A stretch of DNA of 58,373 bases from NCBI GenBank assembly GCA_949289855.1, contig CASEPS010000023.1, positions 1 through 58,373 on the forward strand, read 5' to 3'. Numbering within the stretch: position 1 is the stretch's first letter; each line of letters opens with the position of its first letter. Origin of the DNA: an uncultured Erysipelotrichaceae bacterium. GTDB lineage: Bacteria > Bacillota_I > Bacilli_A > Erysipelotrichales > Erysipelotrichaceae. Under the pieces are notes generated by a model, which saw only the letters and a program-made list of their open reading frames with translations, searched no databases and was not told where the DNA came from. The translations under genes were made by a program, and so were the position numbers. Positions 16,667 to 25,750 of the stretch are shown here, one piece after another.

Positions 16667-17394
16667 AGGATCTCCTCTTTGTCAAACACAGGACCATCTT
16701 TGCATACGCGCTTATAGCCATTCTTTGTCTTTGTCGAACAGCCCATGCATGCCCCAAAGCCACATCCCATTCTTTCTTCGAAGGAATACTGGCCATCTGT
16801 AACAGCTGTGTTATAGACAGCTTTTAACATTGGCATTGGACCACAGGCATACGTGAAGGTGAAGTTTTCTACAAGCGGGAAAGCATTTGTCACAAAGCCT
16901 TTGTTGCCATAGCTGCCATCCACGGTTGTGACCTTCACATCACAGCCAAGTGCCTTGAACTCCGTTTCATAGAAAACTTCTTTTGCGGTATTGAAGCCAA
17001 GTATGACACTGACTTCCTTGTGCTGTTCTTTGAGTTTCTTCGCCAGCATATAGAGTGGTGGAACACCCACCCCACCACCGATGAGCAGCGGGTGTTCTCC
17101 ACTACGATTCATATCATACCCATTGCCAAGACCCGTCAGGATGTCGAGCTTCTCTCCAACAGGAAGCTGGCTCATCACTTCAGTGCCATGTCCGACGGTT
17201 TTATAAACGATGATGATCTCACCATTTTCCAAGTCACATACACTGATAGGTCTGCGCAGGTAATAGTCATTGAGACGGATATCGATGAACTGACCAGGTG
17301 CAGTTACCGCACTGACATCTCCTTTGAGCTTCATGCGGAAGATGTTTTCTGTCAGCTGCAGATTTTCCGTAATTTCATAAACAGACTGTTTCAT
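16654..17394 (-). CDS. pyrK: Dihydroorotate dehydrogenase electron transfer subunit
   Basis: The 246-residue iron-sulfur flavoprotein passes electrons from PyrD to NAD. It has the FAD motif RRPISVCD, the nucleotide-binding GGGVGVPPLYMLAKKL, and a C-terminal [2Fe-2S] site with CGFGACMGCSTKT followed by a later Cys. I chose ATG at 17394, which has GAGGAA five bases upstream; a GTG codon immediately before it is in frame. It lies between carB and pyrD in the operon. Confidence 0.94.
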   Translation of the reverse strand: MKQSVYEITENLQLTENIFRMKLKGDVSAVTAPGQFIDIRLNDYYLRRPISVCDLENGEIIIVYKTVGHGTEVMSQLPVGEKLDILTGLGNGYDMNRSGEHPLLIGGGVGVPPLYMLAKKLKEQHKEVSVILGFNTAKEVFYETEFKALGCDVKVTTVDGSYGNKGFVTNAFPLVENFTFTYACGPMPMLKAVYNTAVTDGQYSFEERMGCGFGACMGCSTKTKNGYKRVCKDGPVFDKEEILWED

Positions 17395-17403
17395 CACAAT
17401 TCC

Positions 17404-20400
17404 TCAGGCGTCAATTGTAGAAATCTTCATTGTTGTTTCTTCCAATACATCGAGCAATGCCTTGACTGTATCAAGAGAAGTCATCAATGCAGCGTTGTTT
17501 TCTACCGCAACCTGTCTGATCTCATGACCATCTGTAGCAGTGCTGTCATCGGAAAGGTCACGGGTATTGATGATATAGGTGACATAACCCTTGCGGATTT
17601 CATCGAGGATTTCTGTAGAACCTTCACTGATCTTGCCAAATGCCCTTGTACGGATGCCGTTCTTCTTGAGGAATTCCGCTGTTCCACGAGTAGCTTCAAT
17701 GTTGAAGCCAAGGTCATAGAAGCGTCTGATGAGTGGCAGTGCTTCTTCCTTGTCATGGTCCGCAATGGTCGCAAAGACAGTACCGTAATTCAACAGTTTC
17801 ATACCAGAAGCCTGCAGTGCCTTATAGAGGGCACGGTAGAGCACATCATCATAACCGATGGCTTCACCTGTGGACTTCATTTCCGGAGAGAGGTACGCAT
17901 CAAGACCTCTGATCTTATTGAAGGAGAAGACCGGTACTTTGACATAATAGCGGCTCTTTTCTTCCGGATAGAGATCGAAGATACCCTGTTCCTTGAGGCT
18001 CTTGCCAAGGATGACTTCGGTCGCAATATCTGCCAGAGAGTAGCCGGTACTCTTGGAAAGGAATGGTACGGTTCTCGAAGATCTTGGGTTGACCTCAATG
18101 ATATACACATCATCATGTTCATCAACGATGAACTGGATGTTGTAAAGACCGACAATGCCAATGCCAGTACCGAGCTTCTTTGCATATTGCAGGATGGTAC
18201 CCTTAACCTTGTTGGAAATGGAGAAGGAAGGATAGACACTGATGGAGTCACCAGAGTGAATACCTGTTCTTTCGACCAGTTCCATGATACCAGGGACAAA
18301 GACATCTCTGCCATCGCAGATCGCATCAACTTCAACTTCCTTACCCATGATGTAATGGTCAACAAGAACCGGCTTATCTTCATCAATTTCTACAGCTGTG
18401 CGCAGGTAGTGGCGCAGCTGTTCTTCATTTGCCACAATCTGCATCGCTCTTCCGCCAAGGACAAAGCTTGGTCTGACAAGAACCGGATAACCGATTTCTT
18501 CAGCCGCTTTGACACCGTCTTCAATGCGTGTTACCGCACGGCCCTGTGGCTGTGGAATGCCAAGTTCAACGAGCAGTTTTTCGAAAGCATCACGGTTTTC
18601 TGCCTTTTCAATGGCATCGCAATCTGTACCGATGATCTTTACGCCTCTTTCTCTCAGCGGTTCAGCCAGATTGATCGCTGTCTGTCCACCAAGGGTTGCG
18701 ATGACACCAATTGGCTGTTCATAGTCAATGACATTCATGACATCTTCTGGTGTGAGTGGTTCAAAGTAAAGCTTGTCTGCTGTTGTATAGTCAGTAGAAA
18801 CTGTTTCCGGGTTGTTATTGATGATGATGGCTTCATAGCCTTCACGACGGATGGTCTGTACGGCATGGACAGTACTGTAGTCAAATTCAACACCCTGACC
18901 GATGCGGATTGGACCAGCACCAAGGACAACAACCTTCTTCTTGTCGCTCAGTCTGCTTTCATTCTTGCCTGTATAGGAAGAATAGAAGTAAGGGATATAG
19001 GCATTTGTATGGCATGTATCAACCATGCGGAACACAGGCACAATGCCATTTTCCTTGCGCATTGCATAAATGTCTGTTTCCTTCTTATTCCAGAGAAGTG
19101 CAATCTCAGCATCAGAGAAGCCCATCACCTTGGCTTCTTTGAGCACATTGACATCACCCGCATTGTCTTTGAGTGTCTTTTCCATTTTGACAATTCTGTC
19201 AAGAGCTTCCAGGAAGTACTCTGTGATCATCGTAATGCCATGGAGCTTTTCAATGGATTCATTTCTTCTCAACAGTTCCGCAATGGCGAAGATGTTATCA
19301 TCGCGGAATTCAGAAATATAGGTGAGAAGTTCGTTTGTATCCTTCTTGTCAAACTTCTTCAGGTGGAAGTGGTTTGCGCCAATTTCCAGAGATCTGACAG
19401 ACTTGAGCAGGCATTCTTCTAATGTGGAACCAATACCCATAACTTCACCAGTTGCCTTCATCTGTGTACCGAGGATGTTTGGTGCACTTGTGAACTTGTC
19501 AAATGGGAAGCGTGGCATCTTGGCTACAACATAGTCAAGTGATGGTTCGAATGCGGCATTTGTATTGGCGATGGCAATTTCTTCCAATGTCATGCCAACC
19601 GCAATCTTGGCTGTAACACGGGCAATCGGATAACCAGAAGCCTTGGAAGCCAGGGCACTGGAACGGGATACACGTGGGTTGACTTCAATCAGGAAGTAGC
19701 GGGAAGAATTTGGATCAAGGGCAAACTGTACATTACAGCCACCTTCAATCTGCAGGGCACGGATGATCTTCAATGCACTGTCATTGAGCATTTTGAGATC
19801 ATGGTCATTCAATGTCATGATCGGTGCTACGACAATGGAGTCACCTGTATGCACACCAACCGGGTCCACATTTTCCATACCGCAGATGGTGATGGCGTGG
19901 TCTGTGGAGTCGCGCATAACTTCAAATTCAATTTCCTTATAACCTTTGACTGACTTTTCTACAAGTACCTGGTGTACTGGGGAAAGACGGAAACCATTCT
20001 CCGCAATTTCGATGAGTTCTTCTTCATTGTTGGCAAAGCCACCACCTGTACCACCGAGGGTGAATGCCGGACGAAGAACAACCGGATAACCGATATCATT
20101 TGCGGCTTTGACAGCTTCTTCTACAGAATAGGTGATTTCAGATGGAATGACCGGTTCACCAATTTCTTCACAGAGTTCCTTGAACAGTTCTCTGTCCTCT
20201 GCTCTTTCAATAGAACGGGAACTTGTGCCGAGAAGTTCTACACCACATTCCTTGAGGATACCCTTCTTTTCAAGCTGGATTGCCATATTGAGACCAGTCT
20301 GTCCACCGATACCTGGTACGATGGCATCAGGACGTTCATGTCTGAGAATCTTTGCAATATATTCAAGTGTGAGCGGCTCCATATATACTTTGTCCGCAAT

Positions 20401-20577
20401 GGAAGTATCGGTCATGATGGTTGCCGGATTGGAATTGACAAGCACAACCTCATAACCCTCTTCCTTCAGGGCAAGGCATGCCTGGGTACCGGCGTAGTCA
20501 AACTCTGCCGCCTGTCCGATAACAATCGGACCGCTTCCGATGATCAGTACTTTCTTGATGTCTGTTCTTTTTGCCAT
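17404..20577 (-). CDS. carB: Carbamoyl phosphate synthase large subunit
   Basis: The 1057-residue protein is full length. It has two homologous ATP-grasp halves, the first beginning [20 protein letters not shown] and the second [19 protein letters not shown] at about residue 545, plus a C-terminal MGS-like regulatory domain (around residues 930-1057). It makes carbamoyl phosphate from bicarbonate, ATP and ammonia. The glutaminase subunit CarA that normally supplies the ammonia is not encoded beside it or anywhere else in this window. The gene overlaps the end of pyrC by 34 bases; GGAGG lies nine bases before its ATG. Confidence 0.96.
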   Translation of the reverse strand: MAKRTDIKKVLIIGSGPIVIGQAAEFDYAGTQACLALKEEGYEVVLVNSNPATIMTDTSIADKVYMEPLTLEYIAKILRHERPDAIVPGIGGQTGLNMAIQLEKKGILKECGVELLGTSSRSIERAEDRELFKELCEEIGEPVIPSEITYSVEEAVKAANDIGYPVVLRPAFTLGGTGGGFANNEEELIEIAENGFRLSPVHQVLVEKSVKGYKEIEFEVMRDSTDHAITICGMENVDPVGVHTGDSIVVAPIMTLNDHDLKMLNDSALKIIRALQIEGGCNVQFALDPNSSRYFLIEVNPRVSRSSALASKASGYPIARVTAKIAVGMTLEEIAIANTNAAFEPSLDYVVAKMPRFPFDKFTSAPNILGTQMKATGEVMGIGSTLEECLLKSVRSLEIGANHFHLKKFDKKDTNELLTYISEFRDDNIFAIAELLRRNESIEKLHGITMITEYFLEALDRIVKMEKTLKDNAGDVNVLKEAKVMGFSDAEIALLWNKKETDIYAMRKENGIVPVFRMVDTCHTNAYIPYFYSSYTGKNESRLSDKKKVVVLGAGPIRIGQGVEFDYSTVHAVQTIRREGYEAIIINNNPETVSTDYTTADKLYFEPLTPEDVMNVIDYEQPIGVIATLGGQTAINLAEPLRERGVKIIGTDCDAIEKAENRDAFEKLLVELGIPQPQGRAVTRIEDGVKAAEEIGYPVLVRPSFVLGGRAMQIVANEEQLRHYLRTAVEIDEDKPVLVDHYIMGKEVEVDAICDGRDVFVPGIMELVERTGIHSGDSISVYPSFSISNKVKGTILQYAKKLGTGIGIVGLYNIQFIVDEHDDVYIIEVNPRSSRTVPFLSKSTGYSLADIATEVILGKSLKEQGIFDLYPEEKSRYYVKVPVFSFNKIRGLDAYLSPEMKSTGEAIGYDDVLYRALYKALQASGMKLLNYGTVFATIADHDKEEALPLIRRFYDLGFNIEATRGTAEFLKKNGIRTRAFGKISEGSTEILDEIRKGYVTYIINTRDLSDDSTATDGHEIRQVAVENNAALMTSLDTVKALLDVLEETTMKISTIDA

Positions 20578-21779
20578 ACTATTCTACCTCCATAAACTGT
20601 TGCTATGCATTCTCCATAGAGTTCCATTCCGGCAAATGGTGTTGCCCTGCCTTTGGAAAGGAAACTGTCCGGATTGACTTTGTTCACTGCGTTGAGATCC
20701 CAAATGCTGAAATCATTGTCCAGTGGAATGCGGAATCTCTTTCGTGGATTTACCACTAACATATTCAATATTGTATCGAGTGGTACGATACCTGGTCTGA
20801 CAAGTTTTGTATACACTGCCGCAAAGGCTGTTTCAAGACCGACAATGCCCATGGCACTGCCCTTCAAGCCGCGGCTCTTTTCCTCAAGACTGTGGGGGGC
20901 ATGATCTGTCGCAAGACAGTCAATTGTGCCATCCAGCACACCCGCAAGCAATGCTTCACGATCACTTCTGTCCCTGAGCGGTGGGTTCATCTTCCACCAG
21001 CCATCTTCTTTGAGGTCGCTGTCATCAAAGATCAGGTAATGTGGTCCTGTCTCACATGTCACATCAATGCCATCTTTCTTTGCCTGACGGACAAGTTCCA
21101 CCGATTCTTTTGTAGAAATGTGACATACATGGTAGGCACAGCCTGTTTCCTTGGAAAGCAGGATGTCGCGTTCTACCTGTTTCCATTCTGATGCACTGCA
21201 TATGCCATCATGGCCATGTGCCTTTGCATATTGTCCATCATGAATATATCCACCATGTAACAGATCATTGACCTCACAATGGGCTACGATCATCTTATCG
21301 AGTTTCTTTGCCCGGATCATGGCTTCTTTCATGATGCCATCATCCTGTACACCATGACCATCGTCACTGAAGGCAATGCACTGTTCTGCCATACCTTCCA
21401 GGTCCGCAATTTCTTTGCCTTTCTGGCCAACCGTAATAGAGGCATAAGGCAATACATTGATGACCGCATCTTTTCTGATGATGGAGAGCTCTTCTTCGAG
21501 ATGTTCCACACTGTCCGGTACCGGGTTGAGATTTGGCATCGGACAGACGGCAGTATAACCGCCATGGGCAGCCGCAAGTGATCCGGTATGGATGGTTTCC
21601 TTATATGAAAAACCCGGCTCTCTGAAGTGCACATGCACATCACAGAATCCGGGAAACACAACATAACGGTCACTATCATAAACACTGAGGCTGTTGGAAG
21701 AACGAAGGGAGTTCATCACAGAATGAGAAAAACCATCAAGCTGGGAAGGATTCCATATTGCGATGTTCTGTCTGTTCAT
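20544..21779 (-). CDS. pyrC: Dihydroorotase
   Basis: The 411-residue class I dihydroorotase closes carbamoyl aspartate into dihydroorotate. The metal motif [15 protein letters not shown] (two His) is near residue 45, followed by [29 protein letters not shown] and the catalytic Asp region [14 protein letters not shown]. It is the first gene of the pyrimidine operon. I chose ATG 21779, five bases after AGAGAGG; the GTG at 21785 lies inside that site. Confidence 0.93.
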   Translation of the reverse strand: MNRQNIAIWNPSQLDGFSHSVMNSLRSSNSLSVYDSDRYVVFPGFCDVHVHFREPGFSYKETIHTGSLAAAHGGYTAVCPMPNLNPVPDSVEHLEEELSIIRKDAVINVLPYASITVGQKGKEIADLEGMAEQCIAFSDDGHGVQDDGIMKEAMIRAKKLDKMIVAHCEVNDLLHGGYIHDGQYAKAHGHDGICSASEWKQVERDILLSKETGCAYHVCHISTKESVELVRQAKKDGIDVTCETGPHYLIFDDSDLKEDGWWKMNPPLRDRSDREALLAGVLDGTIDCLATDHAPHSLEEKSRGLKGSAMGIVGLETAFAAVYTKLVRPGIVPLDTILNMLVVNPRKRFRIPLDNDFSIWDLNAVNKVNPDSFLSKGRATPFAGMELYGECIATVYGGRIVWQKEQTSRKY

Positions 21780-21926
21780 ACGCACCTCTCTCTATCTATT
21801 TGATTTTGATCTATGGCTGCACGAAAAGTCATGCAATTTTTACTGTTATTTTTCTGCCTGCTTTTTCACTTTGCCGTAAACCACATAATATAAAACAATA
21901 AATGATTTTGTTTGTCAACGAAATAT
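21780..21926 (-). promoter_or_regulatory. Promoter and leader of the pyrimidine operon
   Basis: On the minus strand TTGACA (21919-21924) is followed 17 bases later by TTTTAT with further A/T-rich -10 candidates downstream. The leader contains one modest hairpin, TGCATGA with TCGTGCA, not followed by a U tract. I see no PyrR-type attenuator and no convincing PyrR-binding loop, so regulation may be by another route. Confidence 0.45.
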
Positions 21927-22730
21927 TTATGACTGTTGTGACACCTGGAAATACTCCTCCATCGTCAGCCCTGATTCATACAGCTCCTTTGCGAATGCCT
22001 TGCCAACGTAGCGGTAGTTCCATGGCGAATACATCGTACCGGTCACTGCTTCTTTGCCTGCAGGATGTCTTTCAATCCATCCATATTTCCAGGCATTTTC
22101 CTGCAGCCAGTTACTGGCCCCTGTACCTGAAAAGCATGTATCAAGACGGCAATATCCATCGCGTGTACCAAAGTCCGCAAGCAGTCCAAGCTGGTGTTCA
22201 CTGGCTCCTGGATGACAATCCACCTTTGCGGCATATGCCTCTCCATACGCCTCGATAAATGTCTTTTCATTTTCTACTTCAAATGCATAACTGCGATAAC
22301 CACTGATGACCTGTAGTGCAAAACCTGCTTTCTCAGCATCCGCAAACATAGCCGGAAGACTCTCAGCAGCTTCTTTACGAAGGTATTGCGTACCTTCGGA
22401 TGAAACAGACACTTCTATAAGATCAGATGGTACATAGTCACTGCCAATCGGGTGTTCCTGATTCACAATGCGCAACAGGCTGTCATCACTTGTTGTATCG
22501 ATTACCTGAGAAGGTGTCGGCACAGGTGTTCCTGATGGTTCAGGTGTACTGACCGGTGTTTCAGATGGTTCTGGTGTTAAAACAACAGGTTCCTTTGTAT
22601 GGGAAAGCGTTTCATGGATGGTTGTTATGCCTCCCCCAAGAGAAAGCGCGAATAGCGCAACCGATATCAGTGCACATAGCCCGATGATGATATACAGTTT
22701 GATATATATTTTTTTATCTGTATCCTTCAT
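21927..22730 (-). CDS. VanY-family D,D-peptidase-like protein lacking catalytic residues
   Basis: The 267-residue protein has a short cytoplasmic start, one membrane helix at about residues 9-31, a Pro/Thr/Glu-rich wall-spanning linker (about 45-75), and an M15B peptidase domain. His179 and Asp186 of the SEHQLGLLADF zinc motif are present. The second motif, normally E-P-W-H, is S-P-W-N (Ser235, Asn238), so both the catalytic Glu and the third zinc ligand are missing. It is probably a peptidoglycan-binding pseudoenzyme. Translation begins at ATG 22730, seven bases after a -10 box, with no good ribosome binding site. Its upstream neighbour encodes a sigma/TM/SH3 fusion with a similar outer linker. 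Confidence 0.82.
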   Translation of the reverse strand: MKDTDKKIYIKLYIIIGLCALISVALFALSLGGGITTIHETLSHTKEPVVLTPEPSETPVSTPEPSGTPVPTPSQVIDTTSDDSLLRIVNQEHPIGSDYVPSDLIEVSVSSEGTQYLRKEAAESLPAMFADAEKAGFALQVISGYRSYAFEVENEKTFIEAYGEAYAAKVDCHPGASEHQLGLLADFGTRDGYCRLDTCFSGTGASNWLQENAWKYGWIERHPAGKEAVTGTMYSPWNYRYVGKAFAKELYESGLTMEEYFQVSQQS

Positions 22731-22737
22731 ACCCTGG

Positions 22738-22747
22738 ATTTTACCAT
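22738..22747 (-). promoter_or_regulatory. Extended -10 for the leaderless vanY-like gene
   Basis: TATGGTAAAAT on the minus strand, with TAAAAT at 22738-22743, ends seven bases before the ATG at 22730. It abuts the T tract of the preceding terminator, and no recognisable -35 box is present, so the extended -10 must dominate. Confidence 0.55.
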
Positions 22748-22771
22748 AAAAAAAGGGGGATCTCCCCCTTT
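22747..22771 (-). terminator. Terminator of the sigma/TM/SH3 gene
   Basis: AAAGGGGGA and TCCCCCTTT form a perfect 9-bp stem followed by a run of seven T on the minus strand. It lies just beyond the stop at 22775 and separates that gene from the vanY-like gene. Confidence 0.9.
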
Positions 22772-22774
22772 GGC

Positions 22775-24109
22775 TCATTGTACATAGTTGACATAGCCAA
22801 GGCCACCATCTGTGATCCACTGTCCATCACCAATTCTGTACCAGTTCTGTGTACCATCATTATAGGTTTCCAATACCTGATACTGTTCATTTGCACTGAC
22901 TGTACCAACAATGGCACCATCCATCGATGCGCTTGATCTGACATTGAGTGCCTCTGCCACAACTGTTACTGTTCCAAGTGTTGGTGTTTCTGGCTGCGCT
23001 GGTGTTACCGGCTGTTCTGGAACTGGTGTTTCCGTTACTGGCGCTTCTGTAGGAATAACAGTAGGTACTGCGGTTTCTTCTGGTACCTGTTCTGTTTCAG
23101 AACTGTTAAGGAATGGTACCCAGGAGAACAATCCCGGCTTGAACTGATACAGGAAGAATATACCTGCACCAAGCAGAATCAATAGTGAAATAACAATGAT
23201 CACTGTTGTGACTACAGAGTTTTCTTCTTCCTCTTCATCATCGTCATCATCATTTTCCACCGGTTCTTCCTTTGCCTCAATCGGCGCAACCTTTGGTGCA
23301 CTGACTTCACTCATGCGTGGAAGAACAATGGTGCCCTTTGATTCTTCCATGTTTCTTTCAACTGGCTCTTCAACCTTCTTCTCTTCTTCAACTTCCGGCA
23401 ATGGTTCATTGGAAAGATCACGGAAATTGCGGAATGAAGTATTTTCATTATCCGGATCTTCCGGGAAGACAACAGCACTTGAAGCATGGCGTGGTGCATA
23501 GGATTCTTCCACTTCCGCAGGTACATCATTGATGGCATTGATCAAAGCAATGATTCTGCCAATCAGAATACCTGAACGATGCAATGCTTCCTTGCCACAT
23601 GACAGCCAGTCTTCAACATGTCCACGGGATGTATTGAGAATTCTGGCAATATGGTCCACCGTCAGATGATCATAATACCGCATGGCGGCAACAATTCTTT
23701 CTTCAGGGGTAAATACACCAAAACCCTGTAACAGATATTTCCGGCATGTTTTTTCATCCGGCAGGGAGAGATCACCACTCACCCTTTCATCCTCTGTGCT
23801 GTATGGTACTTCTGCTGTTTCCGCCTGTAATGGGGAAATTCTCTTAACTGCACATTCCCTGACAATAGAACGCAGCCATTTGGCAAAGTCCTGTTCAGTT
23901 TCTGCTTCCTGAAGACGTGTATAGGCTGTGTTAAATGCCAGCTGTACTGTCTTTTTGGCATCTGTCTTGTCTTCCAGATACAGCCTTGCAGCAAAGTACA
24001 TCTCATTTGTATAGTTTTGAAGAAGTGTGACTGCTGCCTCGCGATCTCCTTTGAGGGCAGCCCGAAGAATGATGCGGACATCTTCCTGTGAATATTTGTT
24101 TTGCGGCAT
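22775..24109 (-). CDS. Sigma-70-like (ECF) domain fused to a membrane helix and outer SH3 domain
   Basis: The 444-residue protein appears to combine three parts. Residues about 6-90 resemble sigma region 2 and 125-180 resemble region 4, with FTPEERIVAAMRYYDHLTVD and a following helix-turn-helix (HIARILNTSRGHVEDWL). Then come an acidic linker ending in a ten-residue Asp/Glu run (about 286-296), a membrane helix at 301-321, and a Pro/Thr/Glu-rich outer stretch. A C-terminal bacterial SH3 domain with ALNVRSSASMDGAIVG and NWYRIG follows from about 379. A DNA-binding head tethered to a wall-binding tail suggests a one-protein envelope sensor. Release by proteolysis is my inference. GAGGTGG precedes the ATG. 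It ends at its own terminator. Confidence 0.78.
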   Translation of the reverse strand: MPQNKYSQEDVRIILRAALKGDREAAVTLLQNYTNEMYFAARLYLEDKTDAKKTVQLAFNTAYTRLQEAETEQDFAKWLRSIVRECAVKRISPLQAETAEVPYSTEDERVSGDLSLPDEKTCRKYLLQGFGVFTPEERIVAAMRYYDHLTVDHIARILNTSRGHVEDWLSCGKEALHRSGILIGRIIALINAINDVPAEVEESYAPRHASSAVVFPEDPDNENTSFRNFRDLSNEPLPEVEEEKKVEEPVERNMEESKGTIVLPRMSEVSAPKVAPIEAKEEPVENDDDDDEEEEENSVVTTVIIVISLLILLGAGIFFLYQFKPGLFSWVPFLNSSETEQVPEETAVPTVIPTEAPVTETPVPEQPVTPAQPETPTLGTVTVVAEALNVRSSASMDGAIVGTVSANEQYQVLETYNDGTQNWYRIGDGQWITDGGLGYVNYVQ

Positions 24110-24179
24110 AATTCCACCTCATTTCCTGTTCATTACAGCATTATACAATGTTTGTCGCTTTTTCAAAACACCATGGCTA

Positions 24180-25733
24180 TCATACATCTCTGACAACTGC
24201 CTGTCTTTTCTTCTCAAGACCAATCCGGATCATGGTACTGGCTTCAGTGACATGGACAATGAATCTGTCCCCGGTATGTTCTACATAGACAGCCCCGGCA
24301 GCCAGCAGCTTTGTTTCATCCACCCGCTCTTCCTCAAATACATCTATACATACAGAGGAGATCGTTGATGTGACACGATGGATATTGGCAGCCCCACCAA
24401 GTGCTTCCACCATTGCATGAACCATCTTTTCCTTCCTGCCGGTATGGAAGAGATCAATTGCCATATGGCGGAAATAGAACCGTGTCATGACAAAGTAGAA
24501 CACCGCTATGCATATGCCAACAAGGACAAACATGGACAATTTCTCCTGTACACCAGGATTGGAAAGATAGGTGAACAGTTCCATCAATGACCCTGGCATG
24601 ATGCCGGATGAAAGACCATTGGGGGCATTATAGCCGATATAGATCTGCAGACTCTGCAACAGGGCGAACAACAAACCACTTACCGCACAATGCATCACAA
24701 ATAACAATGGCGCAAATAGCAGCAGGCATAGTTCTACAGGCAGAAGAATGCCGGTGAACATGGAGAACAATGTCAGGATGAGAACGAAGAAAAACTGCTT
24801 TTTCTTCTTTTCTTTGTCATTTTGTACAGAGAACATTGCCCATAACAATGCCGGCACAGTAAAGATATTCAACACATAATACGTTGTGATAAACCTGCCG
24901 CTCATACCAGTAAATACACCAGAAGATGTCTGTGCTGTCCAGATACTGACATCCCCGGCAATGCTTGTGCCGCTTTCCGCAATCCATGAACCACCTGCAC
25001 CAGTATACCAGAATGGTGTGCGGATGAGGTTATTGAGGTTCAAAATGGTGAGAATTCTGTCTGTTACACCATAGAGGGAAAGATTGACAGGATTTGCGGT
25101 ATCTACTGTGATCACGGTGATGATGCGGGCGATGATGGCATAGAAATAATGCCATAGAAACGCAACAGCTGCACCTGCCAATGCACAAAGCACAATGGTG
25201 ATAAAGAAAAACCACGTTGAACGGGTGAGAATATGGGAAAGAGCATTGTGCTTTTTTGGTTGTCTGTTGTGATACAGAAGAAGAACAATACCTGCTGTAC
25301 ATAGTGCTCCAACAATACCTGTATCCAATGGATAGACAACTGAGGATGCACTGGAATATGTCCCTGGCAATTGCAGAGATATGCCAAGTATTTCCTTAAA
25401 GGCATAGGCAGGAAGCCCTTCATTGTCAATAAGCATCGTCGATACCGCAAAGGCAACATAACCGCATAGTGCACATGGTACGGTTACAGAAGACCCTGCC
25501 TTTCTTGTCACAAGCCGCAGCATAATGAACAAAGGAAAGTTTGCAACGATGAACGCACCTGTAGTGGAAAGGATTCTTCCCACCATAACAAGCACTGGCA
25601 CATTGATGACATAGAGGGAATCGAATGTGCTGCTGATGAGCAATGATCCTGTCCCCACCATCATCATGCCAACAAGAATGATGAGTAATGGTACTTTGAG
25701 AACATCATATAAAGAATGCCACAATTTCAACAT
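24180..25733 (-). CDS. PTS EIIC-like membrane protein with degenerate IIB domain
   Basis: The 517-residue protein has about ten membrane helices in its first 410 residues, with the glucose/N-acetylglucosamine-type IIC character (TGMSGRFITTYYV, IMPGSLMELFTYL). Residues about 435-517 resemble a IIB domain (LGGAANIHRVTSTISSV, then LLAAGAVYV). The usual phosphorylated Cys is replaced by Thr457, and the only nearby Cys (462) is out of register. No IIA or intact IIB is nearby. It may therefore be a non-transporting sensor, a channel, or a transporter depending on another IIB. It follows nadK after a short gap and probably shares its transcript. ATG 25733 follows GGGAAGTG; an in-frame GTG at 25742 is possible. 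Confidence 0.75.
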   Translation of the reverse strand: MLKLWHSLYDVLKVPLLIILVGMMMVGTGSLLISSTFDSLYVINVPVLVMVGRILSTTGAFIVANFPLFIMLRLVTRKAGSSVTVPCALCGYVAFAVSTMLIDNEGLPAYAFKEILGISLQLPGTYSSASSVVYPLDTGIVGALCTAGIVLLLYHNRQPKKHNALSHILTRSTWFFFITIVLCALAGAAVAFLWHYFYAIIARIITVITVDTANPVNLSLYGVTDRILTILNLNNLIRTPFWYTGAGGSWIAESGTSIAGDVSIWTAQTSSGVFTGMSGRFITTYYVLNIFTVPALLWAMFSVQNDKEKKKKQFFFVLILTLFSMFTGILLPVELCLLLFAPLLFVMHCAVSGLLFALLQSLQIYIGYNAPNGLSSGIMPGSLMELFTYLSNPGVQEKLSMFVLVGICIAVFYFVMTRFYFRHMAIDLFHTGRKEKMVHAMVEALGGAANIHRVTSTISSVCIDVFEEERVDETKLLAAGAVYVEHTGDRFIVHVTEASTMIRIGLEKKRQAVVRDV

Positions 25734-25750
25734 AGCTTTCACTTCCCATC

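Noticed and set aside
17020-19422. An 800-codon open frame on the plus strand inside carB
   Set aside because: It lies antisense to the well-conserved carB, has no ribosome binding site and has a composition (Cys/Phe/Ile-rich) typical of antisense shadow frames.
21800-21850. The TGCATGA/TCGTGCA hairpin as a PyrR attenuator
   Set aside because: It has no U tract, no competing antiterminator and no PyrR-type loop.
22731-22820. A 30-residue extension at the start of the VanY-like protein
   Set aside because: It would translate the upstream terminator and part of the sigma-type gene; the -10 box and membrane segment support ATG 22730.
22911-23501. Ser/Thr- and Gly-rich plus-strand frames opposite the sigma/SH3 gene
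   Set aside because: They mirror the acidic run and Pro/Thr repeats of the real gene on the other strand and lack start signals.
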